Assembly: GCA_964575895.1 (NCBI GenBank)
Contig: CAZNTE010000006.1
Location: 1-64,000, forward strand
Length of the DNA stretch: 64,000 nt
Direction of reading: 5' to 3'
DNA from: Gudongella sp964575895
GTDB lineage: Bacteria > Bacillota > Clostridia > Tissierellales > Tissierellaceae
The notes under the pieces were generated by a model that was given only the letters and a program-made list of their open reading frames with translations, had not been told where the DNA came from and did no database searches. The position numbers and the translations under genes were made by a program. Of the stretch, positions 1-9,102 are shown in pieces. Every line of letters starts with the position of its first letter. Position 1 is the first letter of the stretch.

Positions 1-115
1 CTAATCATTAAATATTTGCTATATCTGTTCTTTTCATAGCCTACTTTACACTACCTTTACTTTCATAATAATAATTATTCATAAAATTAAAATTGCATAT
101 TTTTGCACACTCTTT

Positions 116-183
116 ATTTTACAACATGAGATACCTTCGAGACTTTTTTTGGTGAAATTGCTATCATTTTAGGTGAAATTGCC
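116..183 (-). promoter_or_regulatory. Putative LytTR-regulator site and promoter for a gene off the left edge
   Basis: On the minus strand GCAATTTCACC occurs twice (182-172 and 161-151), starting exactly 21 bp apart. This is the layout of LytTR/AgrA/VirR-type binding sites: paired direct repeats one face of the helix apart. A -10-like TAAAAT lies at 121-116, 29 nt below the second repeat. The same layout recurs at 1585-1651. The target gene would lie beyond position 1; no convincing start with a ribosome binding site is visible in 1-115. Confidence 0.55.
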
Positions 184-186
184 AAA

Positions 187-230
187 TAAATAAAAAAAAT
201 AGCTATCAGACTTGGATATGATAGCTATTT
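187..230 (-). terminator. Terminator of the GHKL kinase gene
   Basis: A perfect 12-bp stem (arms 197-208 and 219-230, 10-nt loop) is followed on the minus strand by a T-rich run. It lies 23 bp beyond the kinase stop codon, and its T-run reaches the next LytTR-like site. Confidence 0.85.
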
Positions 231-252
231 CTCAACTAATTTTTAAGTTATT

Positions 253-1557
253 TTATTTTCCATTAAGTACAACCTGGGTGATAAACTTTCCATCAACCAC
301 AGAAAACCCTGCAGTTCCATCATACACTTCAGCTGTGTATAAAATACTCTTAGTACCAGTTCCACCGTCTTGCTTTTGTGTTAATGGTAATTCACCTTCA
401 AATACTATATCTGAACGACAGGTATTCTCTATTTGCACGCGAAGTCGTTTGTCTATAAATTTTGCTGTTACAATAATTTCCTTTTCTTCATCCCTTGGAA
501 GTCGCATACATTCCTCTAGTGCATTTTCTAGAGCATTTCCTAGGACGCAAGTTAGATCAACATTATCAATCCCTATAGTCTTTGGAATACTAACATTGAA
601 GGTGGTTTTTATGCCTTCAGCTTCAAACTTTTTAAAATATATATTAAATATGCTATTCGCTATTGAATTTGAACAAAAAAAATTGGGAACTTTTTTATTT
701 AGTGCTAAATCAACACTCTTCATATACTCAACTATTTCTTCTTTTTCTCCATTTTCCAACATATCAATGATAAGTGAATTGTGGTGATGCATGTCATGTT
801 TTTGTTGATATATTAACTCTGCTGTCTCTTTTTGACTTGCAATTTCTGCTTCCCATAATTTTTCTTGCTGGGTCATTAAAAGTTGTTTCTTTTCTAGAAT
901 ATATTTTTCAACTATTGCATTGGCTTGTATATATAAAAGATAATATACTGATAAGAACAAGATATATGTAGTAGAAATAATGACTCTTGACCATATTTTA
1001 ATTTCCCAATGCCAGTAAGGTCCAGGATAGTATAAAATCATGGCTTGCATTATAAGAAATGAAAATGGCACTATAACAGATGTTTTCCACTCTTTGTCTA
1101 AAGTATCCACCAATCTTCTTAGTCGAGGACGTACATATTTGAACAGCAATGGAATTATGATAACATAAATCAACAATCTTAACATCATATGGGTACCAAC
1201 AAACTCACTGTTAGTAAAATACAGTGAAAAATAATCACTAATATAACTTATTGATACATAAATATTTACAAATGTTAAGAAAATAAATAAAGAGGTAAAG
1301 AAACGATCCTTTGAACAAATTAAGAACCAAGAAAGTTGTATGAATAAGATCACAAGTACTGCATAATTATCAACAGAATTCATCCCTTTAGTAAATAATC
1401 TATATGAAAGTAAACTTATACCTAAGATCATAACTGTAAGTCCTAAGACAATTCTTTTTCTCACAGGTTCTTTAAAAATCATTAAAGAGGATGACATTAG
1501 TGTAAAGCCTATTACAGACTGTAAAAACGATAAAAAAACAAGTGCATTATACGACAC
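253..1557 (-). CDS. GHKL-domain sensor histidine kinase, AgrC-like
   Basis: Membrane sensor kinase that should phosphorylate the LytTR regulator encoded just upstream. The first ~210 residues hold about six hydrophobic segments. A linker leads to the phosphoacceptor region QKHDMHHH (His254 or a neighbour), then a GHKL ATPase domain with an N-box around 341-350 (NALENALEEC) and a G-box GGTGTKS around 398-404. Length (434 aa) is normal for AgrC/ComD/VirS-type quorum or peptide sensors. No AgrB or AgrD gene accompanies it, so the signal is unknown. A LytTR-like repeat pair sits in the 102-bp gap between the regulator and this gene. The start ATG follows a GGAGG about 10 nt upstream. Confidence 0.9.
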   Translation of the reverse strand: MSYNALVFLSFLQSVIGFTLMSSSLMIFKEPVRKRIVLGLTVMILGISLLSYRLFTKGMNSVDNYAVLVILFIQLSWFLICSKDRFFTSLFIFLTFVNIYVSISYISDYFSLYFTNSEFVGTHMMLRLLIYVIIIPLLFKYVRPRLRRLVDTLDKEWKTSVIVPFSFLIMQAMILYYPGPYWHWEIKIWSRVIISTTYILFLSVYYLLYIQANAIVEKYILEKKQLLMTQQEKLWEAEIASQKETAELIYQQKHDMHHHNSLIIDMLENGEKEEIVEYMKSVDLALNKKVPNFFCSNSIANSIFNIYFKKFEAEGIKTTFNVSIPKTIGIDNVDLTCVLGNALENALEECMRLPRDEEKEIIVTAKFIDKRLRVQIENTCRSDIVFEGELPLTQKQDGGTGTKSILYTAEVYDGTAGFSVVDGKFITQVVLNGK

Positions 1558-1584
1558 ACTTAACTCCTCCCTTCATTTAGCCTT

Positions 1585-1651
1585 AATATAACACTAAAGA
1601 ACCTCAAAAAATATTTTTGGTGTAATTGCCATCTATTTAGGGGCAAATGCC
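1585..1651 (-). promoter_or_regulatory. Putative LytTR-regulator site and promoter before the kinase gene
   Basis: The + strand reads GGTGTAATTGCC at 1619-1630 and GGGGCAAATGCC at 1640-1651, 21 bp apart start to start, as in the site at 151-183. On the minus strand a TATATT -10-like box lies at 1590-1585, about 28 nt beyond the repeats. The site falls between regulator and kinase genes, suggesting positive feedback on the kinase. Confidence 0.5.
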
Positions 1652-1659
1652 ATTTACTA

Positions 1660-2391
1660 TCACTCTTCAGACATTTGAAAACGTAAAAATTCATCTTTAA
1701 GACTCTGATATATACGATATGGATAGGTTATTCTATCTCCAGTGTCGAAAATAATTGATTCCTTGGTGATTTGTCTAATGAACCTTAAATTTACATTCAT
1801 AGAAGCTCCACATTTAAGAAAAGACTTGGTTGGAGATAATAAACCAAAAAGTATTGATGATGTAATTCTTACTTCAATTCTATCCCCTTGGATAGTGTGA
1901 ATAATCTGGTAGTTATTTCGACCGGATTCAGTGAAAACTATATCTCTTGTGTAAATCCTTACAGTTCCCTCTGATGATTTTAAAGTTATCATATGACGTC
2001 TTTCCACATTAAATCTATTAATAACCCTATCTATAGTAGAAAATAGGGTTGCCTCAGTGTACGGCTTAAGTATATACTGAGCAGCATTTACTTCAAATGC
2101 CTCAATAGCATGATTTCTGGAATTAGTCAAAAAAATAATCTCGCCTTTATTATCCAGCTTACGCAATTCACGAGCAGCATCAGTACCAAGCATCCCTGCC
2201 ATGTAAACATCTATTATATATATGTCAAATCCCCCTTGATTTTCCACATTATATAACAAATCTAATGGCGAAAAAAAAGTTGTTATGGATATTTCATATT
2301 TAGTACTATCCTTTTTGTACTTTATAAGGTAGTTGTGTACTTTATCTAATTCTTGCTTTTCATCGTCACATATTCCTATTTTAATCATCAA
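1660..2391 (-). CDS. LytTR-family response regulator
   Basis: Cytoplasmic response regulator and the likely partner of the downstream GHKL kinase. The receiver domain (~1-125) has the acidic pair D9/D10, the phosphoacceptor D61 in YIIDVYMAG and the KPY lysine near 113. A LytTR DNA-binding domain fills ~140-240. The length (243 aa) is typical of AgrA/VirR-type regulators. The start ATG is preceded by AGAGGTGA at good spacing. Candidate targets are the two 21-bp-spaced repeat pairs at 151-183 and 1619-1651. Confidence 0.92.
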   Translation of the reverse strand: MMIKIGICDDEKQELDKVHNYLIKYKKDSTKYEISITTFFSPLDLLYNVENQGGFDIYIIDVYMAGMLGTDAARELRKLDNKGEIIFLTNSRNHAIEAFEVNAAQYILKPYTEATLFSTIDRVINRFNVERRHMITLKSSEGTVRIYTRDIVFTESGRNNYQIIHTIQGDRIEVRITSSILFGLLSPTKSFLKCGASMNVNLRFIRQITKESIIFDTGDRITYPYRIYQSLKDEFLRFQMSEE

Positions 2392-2594
2392 TTCACCTCT
2401 TGATAAAACTCTATACTCTTATCCACTATTTTGTCTATTTTCTTCTACTCTTACAAGTATAGGTAGAACATATCAACACTATATTATTTTCTTTTTATTA
2501 TATAATAAATGTATTATGCCCCTACAATAATACTATTAATAATAAGCTGCCCTACATTCCTAGGTTAAAACATAGCTTTAAAAGAGTATTTGGT

Positions 2595-2624
2595 AGAGGA
2601 CAGGTTGTTTTACCCCTGTCCTCT
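2595..2624 (-). terminator. Hairpin downstream of the c-di-GMP gene
   Basis: A 10-bp GC-rich perfect stem (2595-2604 with 2615-2624) sits 13 bp beyond the stop of the GGDEF/HD-GYP gene. The sequence after it is not a clean T-run on the minus strand, so termination may be partial. Confidence 0.5.
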
Positions 2625-2637
2625 TAATATTTTCTAT

Positions 2638-5600
2638 TTAAAGAACTTTCTCTACAAATACTCTGACAATTTCAGCATCAAACTGACTTCCAGAGCATCT
2701 AAGAAGTTCTTCTATTGCCTCAACCTTTGATTTTGGAACATGATATGGTCTATTTGCTGTCATAGCTTCATAGGCATCAGCAACAGCGATTATTCTTGCA
2801 GCAAGAGGGATCTCTTCTCCCTTAAGTCCTTCTGGATACCCCTTGCCATCAATTCTTTCATGGTGATATAGAACATCTAAAGCTAGGGAGGCATACTCAT
2901 CAACTGACTTTAGAATCTGGTACCCTGTTTCTGGATGCTGTTTGATAATTTCATACTCATCCATAGTAAGTCTACCTGGTTTATTGAGAATTTCCTGTGA
3001 TACCATTATTTTTCCAATGTCATGAAGTATTGCTGCAGTTTTTACCTTATCAACATCATTTTCCGAAAATCCCATTTCTCTGGCAATAACTTCACAATAC
3101 TGAGAAACTCGTTCAGTATGAATCTGCTCATTGTCATACTTCAAATTAATATTCTTAAGGAGCAATTCAATGGTTTGACTTCTCATTATCTTTCCATATT
3201 TTAGTTTATTTTTGTACATATTATTATCAGCTATGGTCATTACAGTTTGTATATCCATATCCTCAGAGTTCTTAGTTGAAAACCCCAGGGCAAGAGATAC
3301 AATTACAGAATCTAATTTGATTTTTTTTGATGCCATTTCAATTCTCTCCATGATTCTTTGTGCTGCAGCTTCATCTGTTTTAGGTAGAAGAATCATAAAC
3401 TCATCTCCACCAATTCTTCCTATAATATCATCTTCTCTACACACATTTTTTAACATTTCTCCACAGCTTATTAGGAGTTCATCTCCCATCTTGTGACCAA
3501 AGGCATCATTTGTTAATTTTAATCCATTCACATCAACAGACATTATCGTAAATGGCAAGTTTCGACGGGTATCCAATCTAATCATAGAATCTTCCATATA
3601 TCGTCTATTATACAAACCAGTCAGATGATCATGATAGCTAAGATACTCTATTTCAATAAGTTTCTCCTTCTTATCAGTAAAGTCTCTAAACACAATAACA
3701 ACACCTTTTAATGAACCATTTTCACTTATAATAGGTGCAGCACTATCTTCAATGGGTATCTTCCTACCATCTTTGGAGATTAGCAGGGTATGATTTGCAA
3801 GCTCTATGATCTCAAGGGTCTCTAACACCCGTTTTACTGGATTTTCAGATTCTTCACCTGTAAATTCATTTATTATACTAAACACTTTGTCAAAGGGCAA
3901 ACCTTGAGCTTCAATTTGTGTCCAACCTGTTAAATCCTCTGCAACTGGATTCATTATCTGGATTCTGCCTCTTGCGTCAGTGGATATTACTCCATCTCCA
4001 ACGGAAAGTAAGGTTGTTCTAAACTGCTCTTTTTCAGAGTATACTTTCTGCTCAAGATTTCTTCTGTCTGTAATATCCATAAAGGTTACAACACCCCCAA
4101 CGGTTATTCCATTGATCTTTTGAGGATAGCTGAAATATTCCACAGGAAAGCTTCTTTTATCCTTCCTCCAGAAGACCTCATTGTTAATATGAACCCCTCT
4201 TCCTTTTCTTATAGCCTCTAATAATATACATTCATTAGAGTTAATTAAATATCCTTGTTCAGTGCTGTGATGTATCAAGTCATGCATGTTCTTACCCAGC
4301 ACCTCATCAGGACTTTCATAATCTAATATTTTAAGAGCACTTTGGTTGACGAAGGTACAGTTGCCATCTAAATCTATACCATATATTCCCTCAGCTGCTG
4401 AGTCCAAGATAAGCTGAAGTTTATCCTTGCTTTCTTCGAGCTCTTGATTAGCTCTTCTAATCTCCTCAGTCCTTAACCTAACCTCACCCTCAAGATTATT
4501 TACCAAAGAGTGAATTCTATCTGCCATACGATTATAAGAACTACCAATAGTTCCAATTTCATCATTTCTTTTAACCTTTACTCTCTTAGTTAAGTCTCCC
4601 TTTGAAAAAACTTCATTAGCTAATAAAATTTCTTCCATGGGAGAAAAAAGCCTTCTAATTAATAACATGAATGCAAGGATTGAAAGTAACAATCCTAAAA
4701 TACCAATTACTAAACTATCTTTTATTGCTTCATTTGCAGTAGTTCCCAAGAGACTTTCAGGTACAGCAGTGATTACGACCCAGTCAACACCTGGCAATTC
4801 AAACTCTGTAGCCATGCTATAAAGCTTTTCAACACCTCTTTGTCCTTCAACTATGTCCATTTTACATGAAATATACTCATTATAAGTTCTATTTGCAACC
4901 TCACTACCAGTTTCACTAATAATAATTCTCTCAAATTTCCCTTCATTATTTAATTTATAGTTTTCCAGTCCAAGAGAGTTTGCAATAACATGACCAGTCT
5001 CCCTTTCTACTATCATTGCATAAGAATTGGCTGGGTTTGTTATTTCTGATAAGACATCATTTAGACCTGATAGCAAGATATGAACACCTAAAACCCCCTG
5101 GATTTCTCCAGTGGCATCTCTTACTGGGGCTGAAGCTGAAATTGTTAGATCATTCATTACAAAATGTTTATACACTGGAGAATATGAAAATCCATTGGTA
5201 TTAATTGCTGCTTCATACCATGATCTGGTTCTAGGATCAAAGTATCCGAAGTCGCGAACTAACTCCCCTAATTCACCATCTTCTCCAACAGTATAGTACC
5301 ATGAGTTACCTTTGGTATCCCAATTGTTGACCATTAATTCAATCTGGTCAAATTCATTTCTTCTTGCCCCGTAGTACTCTCCCTCCATTGATCCAAAAGC
5401 AGAGCTATAGATCATCTCATCCTGAGTTCTCAACGTGTTCAAGAAAAGTCTGTTTCTTGCCAGGGGATCATCAAAGTCTAAACCTTTATTTTCAATCAAT
5501 CCAAGGTTTAATTTAATTACTGACTCTGGAATTAATAGATCATCACGCACTTTCTGAATAATATCATGATTAAGATTATCAACCAATCGATCTATAACCT

Positions 5601-5739
5601 GATCATTAGAAGTATTCCAAATTGTGTAAATTGAATATCCAATTGCCCCAACAGTAACAGAAATACTAACTACAAATAAGATAATAATTGCAGCCCTTAT
5701 TGAAATTGAATCCATGAATTTTCTTAACAATAGTTTCAT
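2638..5739 (-). CDS. Cache-HAMP-PAS-PAS-GGDEF-HD-GYP c-di-GMP synthase/phosphodiesterase
   Basis: Membrane-bound sensor that can in principle both make and degrade cyclic di-GMP. Order (1033 aa): N-terminal membrane helix, extracellular dCache-like domain (~30-330), second helix, HAMP (~360-415), coiled segment, two PAS domains (~430-550 and ~555-680), GGDEF (~690-850) and HD-GYP (~860-1030). The cyclase motif GGDEF is intact and preceded by an intact RxxD inhibitory site (REDD). The HD-GYP part has HDIGK, the paired HH and DGKGYPEGLKG, so both active sites look functional. The longest ORF begins at 5790, but AAGGGTGA before the ATG at 5739 fixes the start there. It is monocistronic. Confidence 0.93.
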   Translation of the reverse strand: MKLLLRKFMDSISIRAAIIILFVVSISVTVGAIGYSIYTIWNTSNDQVIDRLVDNLNHDIIQKVRDDLLIPESVIKLNLGLIENKGLDFDDPLARNRLFLNTLRTQDEMIYSSAFGSMEGEYYGARRNEFDQIELMVNNWDTKGNSWYYTVGEDGELGELVRDFGYFDPRTRSWYEAAINTNGFSYSPVYKHFVMNDLTISASAPVRDATGEIQGVLGVHILLSGLNDVLSEITNPANSYAMIVERETGHVIANSLGLENYKLNNEGKFERIIISETGSEVANRTYNEYISCKMDIVEGQRGVEKLYSMATEFELPGVDWVVITAVPESLLGTTANEAIKDSLVIGILGLLLSILAFMLLIRRLFSPMEEILLANEVFSKGDLTKRVKVKRNDEIGTIGSSYNRMADRIHSLVNNLEGEVRLRTEEIRRANQELEESKDKLQLILDSAAEGIYGIDLDGNCTFVNQSALKILDYESPDEVLGKNMHDLIHHSTEQGYLINSNECILLEAIRKGRGVHINNEVFWRKDKRSFPVEYFSYPQKINGITVGGVVTFMDITDRRNLEQKVYSEKEQFRTTLLSVGDGVISTDARGRIQIMNPVAEDLTGWTQIEAQGLPFDKVFSIINEFTGEESENPVKRVLETLEIIELANHTLLISKDGRKIPIEDSAAPIISENGSLKGVVIVFRDFTDKKEKLIEIEYLSYHDHLTGLYNRRYMEDSMIRLDTRRNLPFTIMSVDVNGLKLTNDAFGHKMGDELLISCGEMLKNVCREDDIIGRIGGDEFMILLPKTDEAAAQRIMERIEMASKKIKLDSVIVSLALGFSTKNSEDMDIQTVMTIADNNMYKNKLKYGKIMRSQTIELLLKNINLKYDNEQIHTERVSQYCEVIAREMGFSENDVDKVKTAAILHDIGKIMVSQEILNKPGRLTMDEYEIIKQHPETGYQILKSVDEYASLALDVLYHHERIDGKGYPEGLKGEEIPLAARIIAVADAYEAMTANRPYHVPKSKVEAIEELLRCSGSQFDAEIVRVFVEKVL

Positions 5740-5790
5740 TAATTCACCCTTAATAATGGTATTTGAGTAGCTCAGAAAAGTATACGACAA

Positions 5791-6175
5791 TTGGTTGATT
5801 ATATTTAAACATATACAAAATAGATGATCAAATACTAAATTTATTTAATAATTCTTTATTTAAGAATTCACTCAATAAAAATGAGGCCTAGTCTAATAAT
5901 ATTAAATTTCATAGACTTAACCAAAATTACAAATGTTCAAAACTTTCTAAATAATATTAACATAAAATATATCTATTTATCAAGACTTTAATATTTATAA
6001 AGGCTTCCCTTGATGATTTATTTAATTATAATTATTAGGATAACTATTTCCGAACCTTAATATTAACCACACTTACTTAATTCAATTTGTTATCTTATCA
6101 ACTCACAAGCCCAAAAGTCAATCTATCCACTCAACCTTACACTTTCATAGTCTTAGATAAGTTCCCATAAAATAA
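5791..6175. other. Intergenic stretch without a recognisable gene
   Basis: Very AT-rich DNA between the c-di-GMP gene and the GC-richer RNA-like segment. It contains the upstream region of the c-di-GMP gene and a small AATTCTT/AAGAATT hairpin near 5850. I see no ORF with a ribosome binding site. Confidence 0.6.
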
Positions 6176-6350
6176 AAAACCGTGATTATCCTTCCGGCTT
6201 CTAGCCAGTTTTAAAATCACGGGAAGCGCTTATTTGCAAATGTTTCTACAGACTTATTTCTCTACCCTTGATAGCAACACTACCGTCTCGACGTGCCTTG
6301 AGAGGTCAATAAAGATGTCGCAAGTACCCAGTACCCCTTGGCGGAGAGGT
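6176..6350 (-). ncRNA. Candidate structured RNA or mobile-element relic, unknown class
   Basis: This stretch is clearly richer in G and C than its flanks and has no ORF on the minus strand (every frame is stopped). Its 3' end is a strong terminator: CCGTGATT (6180-6187 in + coordinates) pairs with AATCACGG (6215-6222), encloses an inner CTGGCT/AGCCGG hairpin and is followed by T6. Upstream is a GGTAG/CTATC hairpin. It matches none of the common riboswitches, SRP RNA, 6S, RNase P or tmRNA that I can recognise. A remnant of the 3' end of an IS200/IS605-type tnpB element with its guide RNA is an alternative. Confidence 0.4.
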
Positions 6351-6395
6351 ATATTTCTAAAGTATACGTTAAAATATTTTTAAATCCCCTATATG

Positions 6396-7316
6396 CTACA
6401 GTGATAAATCTGACAGTTTCCAATCACACTTCATATATAACCAACCATCTTTTAATTCAGCTGAAAGCTTTCCATTCATCTTTTCTATCAAACTTTTTGC
6501 TATGGATAAACCTAGCCCTGTACCTTTACCGGAGCGAGTCTGATCTGCTGTATAAAACCTATCAAAAAACAATTCAACATCTTTTTCTGTTAAACTTTTT
6601 ACATCATTGCCTATTATTAAACTTATATTGGAATTATTCTTTTCAAGTGTTATAGCTACATTTGCACTTGAGTACTTTATAGCATTTATAGTAAGATTTT
6701 CTACAACTCTTTTTACTGCTGATTCATCAGCAATAATACTTATTTTTTCTTGAGGGATTTGAATATTGGGTACTATTTGTCGTTCATTAAATTGATCATA
6801 TAAATTCATGACAGTTTCTTCAACAATACTATTCATCTTCAAATTTTCAAATTTTAAACTATGATCAACGGATTCAATAATAGAAAGCTCAAAAAAATCA
6901 TTTAATAATATCTGTAACCTCTTTGTTCTATCTTTTGCAACTGCTAAATATTCCTTTTTTTCTTCTTTAGTTACTTCGTGACTTTCTATTAGTTGAATAT
7001 ATCCTAAAATAGATGTTAGAGGTGTTCTTAAATCATGAGACATATTTGCAACTGCCTGCCTCAGCTCTCTTTCAGCAGATTTCTTTTCACTGTTAGATTG
7101 AGCATGTAGATCAATTAAATTATTAATTTCGCTAGCAATATTTTCTATCCCCTTATCTAATATTGTTATATCTGTTTTCTTATTGGTTTTTCCCATATTA
7201 TAACTTCTTAATTGTTCTGTTATATTTTTAATTTGTTTTCTCGTAAATAATAATTGGGTAAGAAAAATTATTAATAATAAACTTAAGATAATTATTATAT
7301 ATATCACTTTTCTCAC
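6396..7316 (-). CDS. Sensor histidine kinase of an ABC-linked two-component system
   Basis: Histidine kinase, last gene of the operon. It has a single N-terminal membrane helix (~3-22) and no extracellular sensing domain. The dimerisation domain follows with phosphoacceptor H94 in MSHDLRTPLTS, then an HATPase domain with N-box ENLTINAIKYS, F-box FFDRFYTAD and G2 box GKGTGLGLS. The lack of a sensor domain suggests it reads the state of the neighbouring ABC transporter, as in antibiotic-peptide detoxification modules (inference). The likely partner is the OmpR-type regulator at 9098-9790. It starts 11 bp after the permease stop. Confidence 0.93.
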   Translation of the reverse strand: MRKVIYIIIILSLLLIIFLTQLLFTRKQIKNITEQLRSYNMGKTNKKTDITILDKGIENIASEINNLIDLHAQSNSEKKSAERELRQAVANMSHDLRTPLTSILGYIQLIESHEVTKEEKKEYLAVAKDRTKRLQILLNDFFELSIIESVDHSLKFENLKMNSIVEETVMNLYDQFNERQIVPNIQIPQEKISIIADESAVKRVVENLTINAIKYSSANVAITLEKNNSNISLIIGNDVKSLTEKDVELFFDRFYTADQTRSGKGTGLGLSIAKSLIEKMNGKLSAELKDGWLYMKCDWKLSDLSL

Positions 7317-7327
7317 CCACTTTCATA

Positions 7328-8098
7328 TTATTTAATTTCTTGTTTTTTAAAAATCCTACTACCACAATAAGACATTATAATAAATGTTCCTAGAGAAATT
7401 AATATATTCGTTCCAATTTCATTAGATGTAATAGAAGGATTAAACGCTTGATAAATTTGATAGAATATAGAATTTTCATATATTCTTCTAACTACTTCAT
7501 ATTTTAAGACTAATGTCTTTTCAATTACAAATAATATTATAGTCATAATAATAGTAATAATAATGGTCTTCCCACTTTCCTTAGTTAAAGAAGCTATAAG
7601 CATTATAATTGATGAATAAGCTATTATAATCAGAGTATATAAACTAAAAGCCCTTAATAAATACATAACTGTTGTGCCAGTATAAATCTCACTACGGCCT
7701 AATAAAATAGTTTCAATTATAACTGTAATTAATGGCAATATTACAGCAGTAATTACTGCACCTAAAGAAAAAACAATTAATTTTGCTAAATAAATATGAC
7801 TTCTTTTATTTCCACTTAATATCTGATTTTTAATAGTACCTGTAGTATAGTCTATATTAATAAAAAAACCACCTAATGTACTTATAATTAAATTAAAAAT
7901 TAGTGGTAATTTTACCATATCCATAGCATTATACTCTTTTAATCCTATATTATAAAAGCCTGTATTATGCATCTGCCACCAGTCTATTATGACTAAATAA
8001 TTAGCCAATGCAAAAAAAACTGTCACTACTCCCATCAATACCCAAAATGTATTGTTCCTTTTTAACTTAAATAGTTCAGCTTTAATTAGATTAATCAT
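7328..8098 (-). CDS. ABC-2 type transporter permease
   Basis: Membrane subunit of the ABC system (256 aa), with about six hydrophobic segments after the amphipathic N-terminus MINLIKAELFKLKRNN typical of ABC-2 permeases of the bacitracin/lantibiotic-immunity type. A longer ORF starts at 8116, but GGGAGGTG places the start at the ATG at 8098, which overlaps the last codons of the ATPase gene by 8 bp, a sign of translational coupling. The substrate is unknown; export of or protection from a membrane-active peptide is the usual role of such sets. Confidence 0.85.
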   Translation of the reverse strand: MINLIKAELFKLKRNNTFWVLMGVVTVFFALANYLVIIDWWQMHNTGFYNIGLKEYNAMDMVKLPLIFNLIISTLGGFFINIDYTTGTIKNQILSGNKRSHIYLAKLIVFSLGAVITAVILPLITVIIETILLGRSEIYTGTTVMYLLRAFSLYTLIIIAYSSIIMLIASLTKESGKTIIITIIMTIILFVIEKTLVLKYEVVRRIYENSIFYQIYQAFNPSITSNEIGTNILISLGTFIIMSYCGSRIFKKQEIK

Positions 8099-9014
8099 TA
8101 TCAACACCTCCCACAAGTTTTGTAAAATAACCTTCTAAGTCATCACCTGTTTGTGAAAAGTGTTCTATAATAAGATTGTTTTTAGTTATTGCCTTTGATA
8201 CTTTTTGTATATCATCAAGATGACTATATAACTTTATAGTTCCATCTGGCATAACTTCAAAATCTGCTATACCAAGTTCAGCCTCTAGTACAGTAGCACC
8301 TTTACTCGGATCATCAACTTTAATACGTAAATATTGTCTACATTTTTCATTTAATTCTACTGCTGTAATCTGCTCTAAAAGTTTTCCTTTATGAATAATA
8401 CCATATCTTGTAGCAAGTTGGTGTAGCTCACTTAATATATGACTAGATATTAAAACTGTCATTTCTTTTTCTCGATTTAGTTTTTTTATAAGTTCACGAA
8501 GTTCAACAATCCCCATAGGATCTAACCCATTTGTAGGCTCATCAAGAATTAAAAACTCAGGATCACTTAATAGCGCAATCGCAATACCAAGTCTTTGTTT
8601 CATCCCCAATGAAAAGTTTACTGACTTTTTCCTTCCTGTGTTCTGCAAGCCAACAAGTTCTAAAGTTTTATCAATAGACTTTTTGTCTGGAATTCCTTTT
8701 TGCAAGCGATGCAATTCTAAATTCTCATAAGCTGACATATTTGGAAATATAGCTGGACTTTCAATAACTGCACCTATTCTCTTAATAGATTGAGTGAGCC
8801 CTTCCTCACTACTTTCTCCAAACAGCTCCACAGTTCCCTTACTTGGAAATGCAAGACCTGTAGCGATTCTAAGAAGTGTTGTTTTTCCAGCACCATTTTG
8901 CCCAATAAATCCATAAATCTCACCTTTTTTAATCTCAAGATTCACATTAATAAGGGCAAAATCTTCTTTATATTTCTTATATAGATTATTAGTTCTTAAA
9001 ATATATTCATTCAT
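8091..9014 (-). CDS. ABC transporter ATP-binding protein, BcrA-like
   Basis: ATPase subunit (307 aa). Walker A GQNGAGKTTLL lies near 41-51, signature FSLGMKQRLG near 140, and Walker B FLILDEPTNGLDP near 160. The C-terminal ~80 residues form the extra domain common in bacitracin/lantibiotic-type ATPases. It follows the response regulator after an 83-bp gap that carries its own promoter-like sequence, and it couples to the overlapping permease gene. Confidence 0.92.
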   Translation of the reverse strand: MNEYILRTNNLYKKYKEDFALINVNLEIKKGEIYGFIGQNGAGKTTLLRIATGLAFPSKGTVELFGESSEEGLTQSIKRIGAVIESPAIFPNMSAYENLELHRLQKGIPDKKSIDKTLELVGLQNTGRKKSVNFSLGMKQRLGIAIALLSDPEFLILDEPTNGLDPMGIVELRELIKKLNREKEMTVLISSHILSELHQLATRYGIIHKGKLLEQITAVELNEKCRQYLRIKVDDPSKGATVLEAELGIADFEVMPDGTIKLYSHLDDIQKVSKAITKNNLIIEHFSQTGDDLEGYFTKLVGGVDND

Positions 9015-9047
9015 TTAATTCTCCTGCCTCTCTTAAATATTAGTTTT

Positions 9048-9102
9048 AGTATAAAACCAAAACTATAAGAGAACTTAAATAATATATTAAGAAAACCTTA
9101 AT
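9048..9102 (-). promoter_or_regulatory. Putative response-regulator site and promoter before the ABC genes
   Basis: On the minus strand TTAAG-N6-TTAAT (around 9101-9086) overlaps the regulator stop codon and is followed by a TATACT -10-like box near 9050. A TTAAG-N6-TTAAG pair with the same 11-bp period lies at 10716-10731. OmpR-type regulators usually bind such direct repeats. Confidence 0.4.

Noticed and set aside
35..127. Short minus-strand ORFs near the left edge as an AgrD-like peptide precursor
   Set aside because: The ORFs are 3 to 13 codons long, lack ribosome binding sites and show no AIP-like cysteine; the real target is more likely off the edge.
6190..6225. Resemblance of CCGGAAGGA to the SRP RNA core
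   Set aside because: The match is limited to a few bases and lacks the flanking GGTCAGG and GCAGCC pattern and the helix around them.
6338..6655. 105-aa plus-strand ORF
   Set aside because: It mostly overlaps the 3' end of the sensor kinase gene in antisense, has no ribosome binding site and its leucine-rich product is typical of an AT-rich antisense frame.
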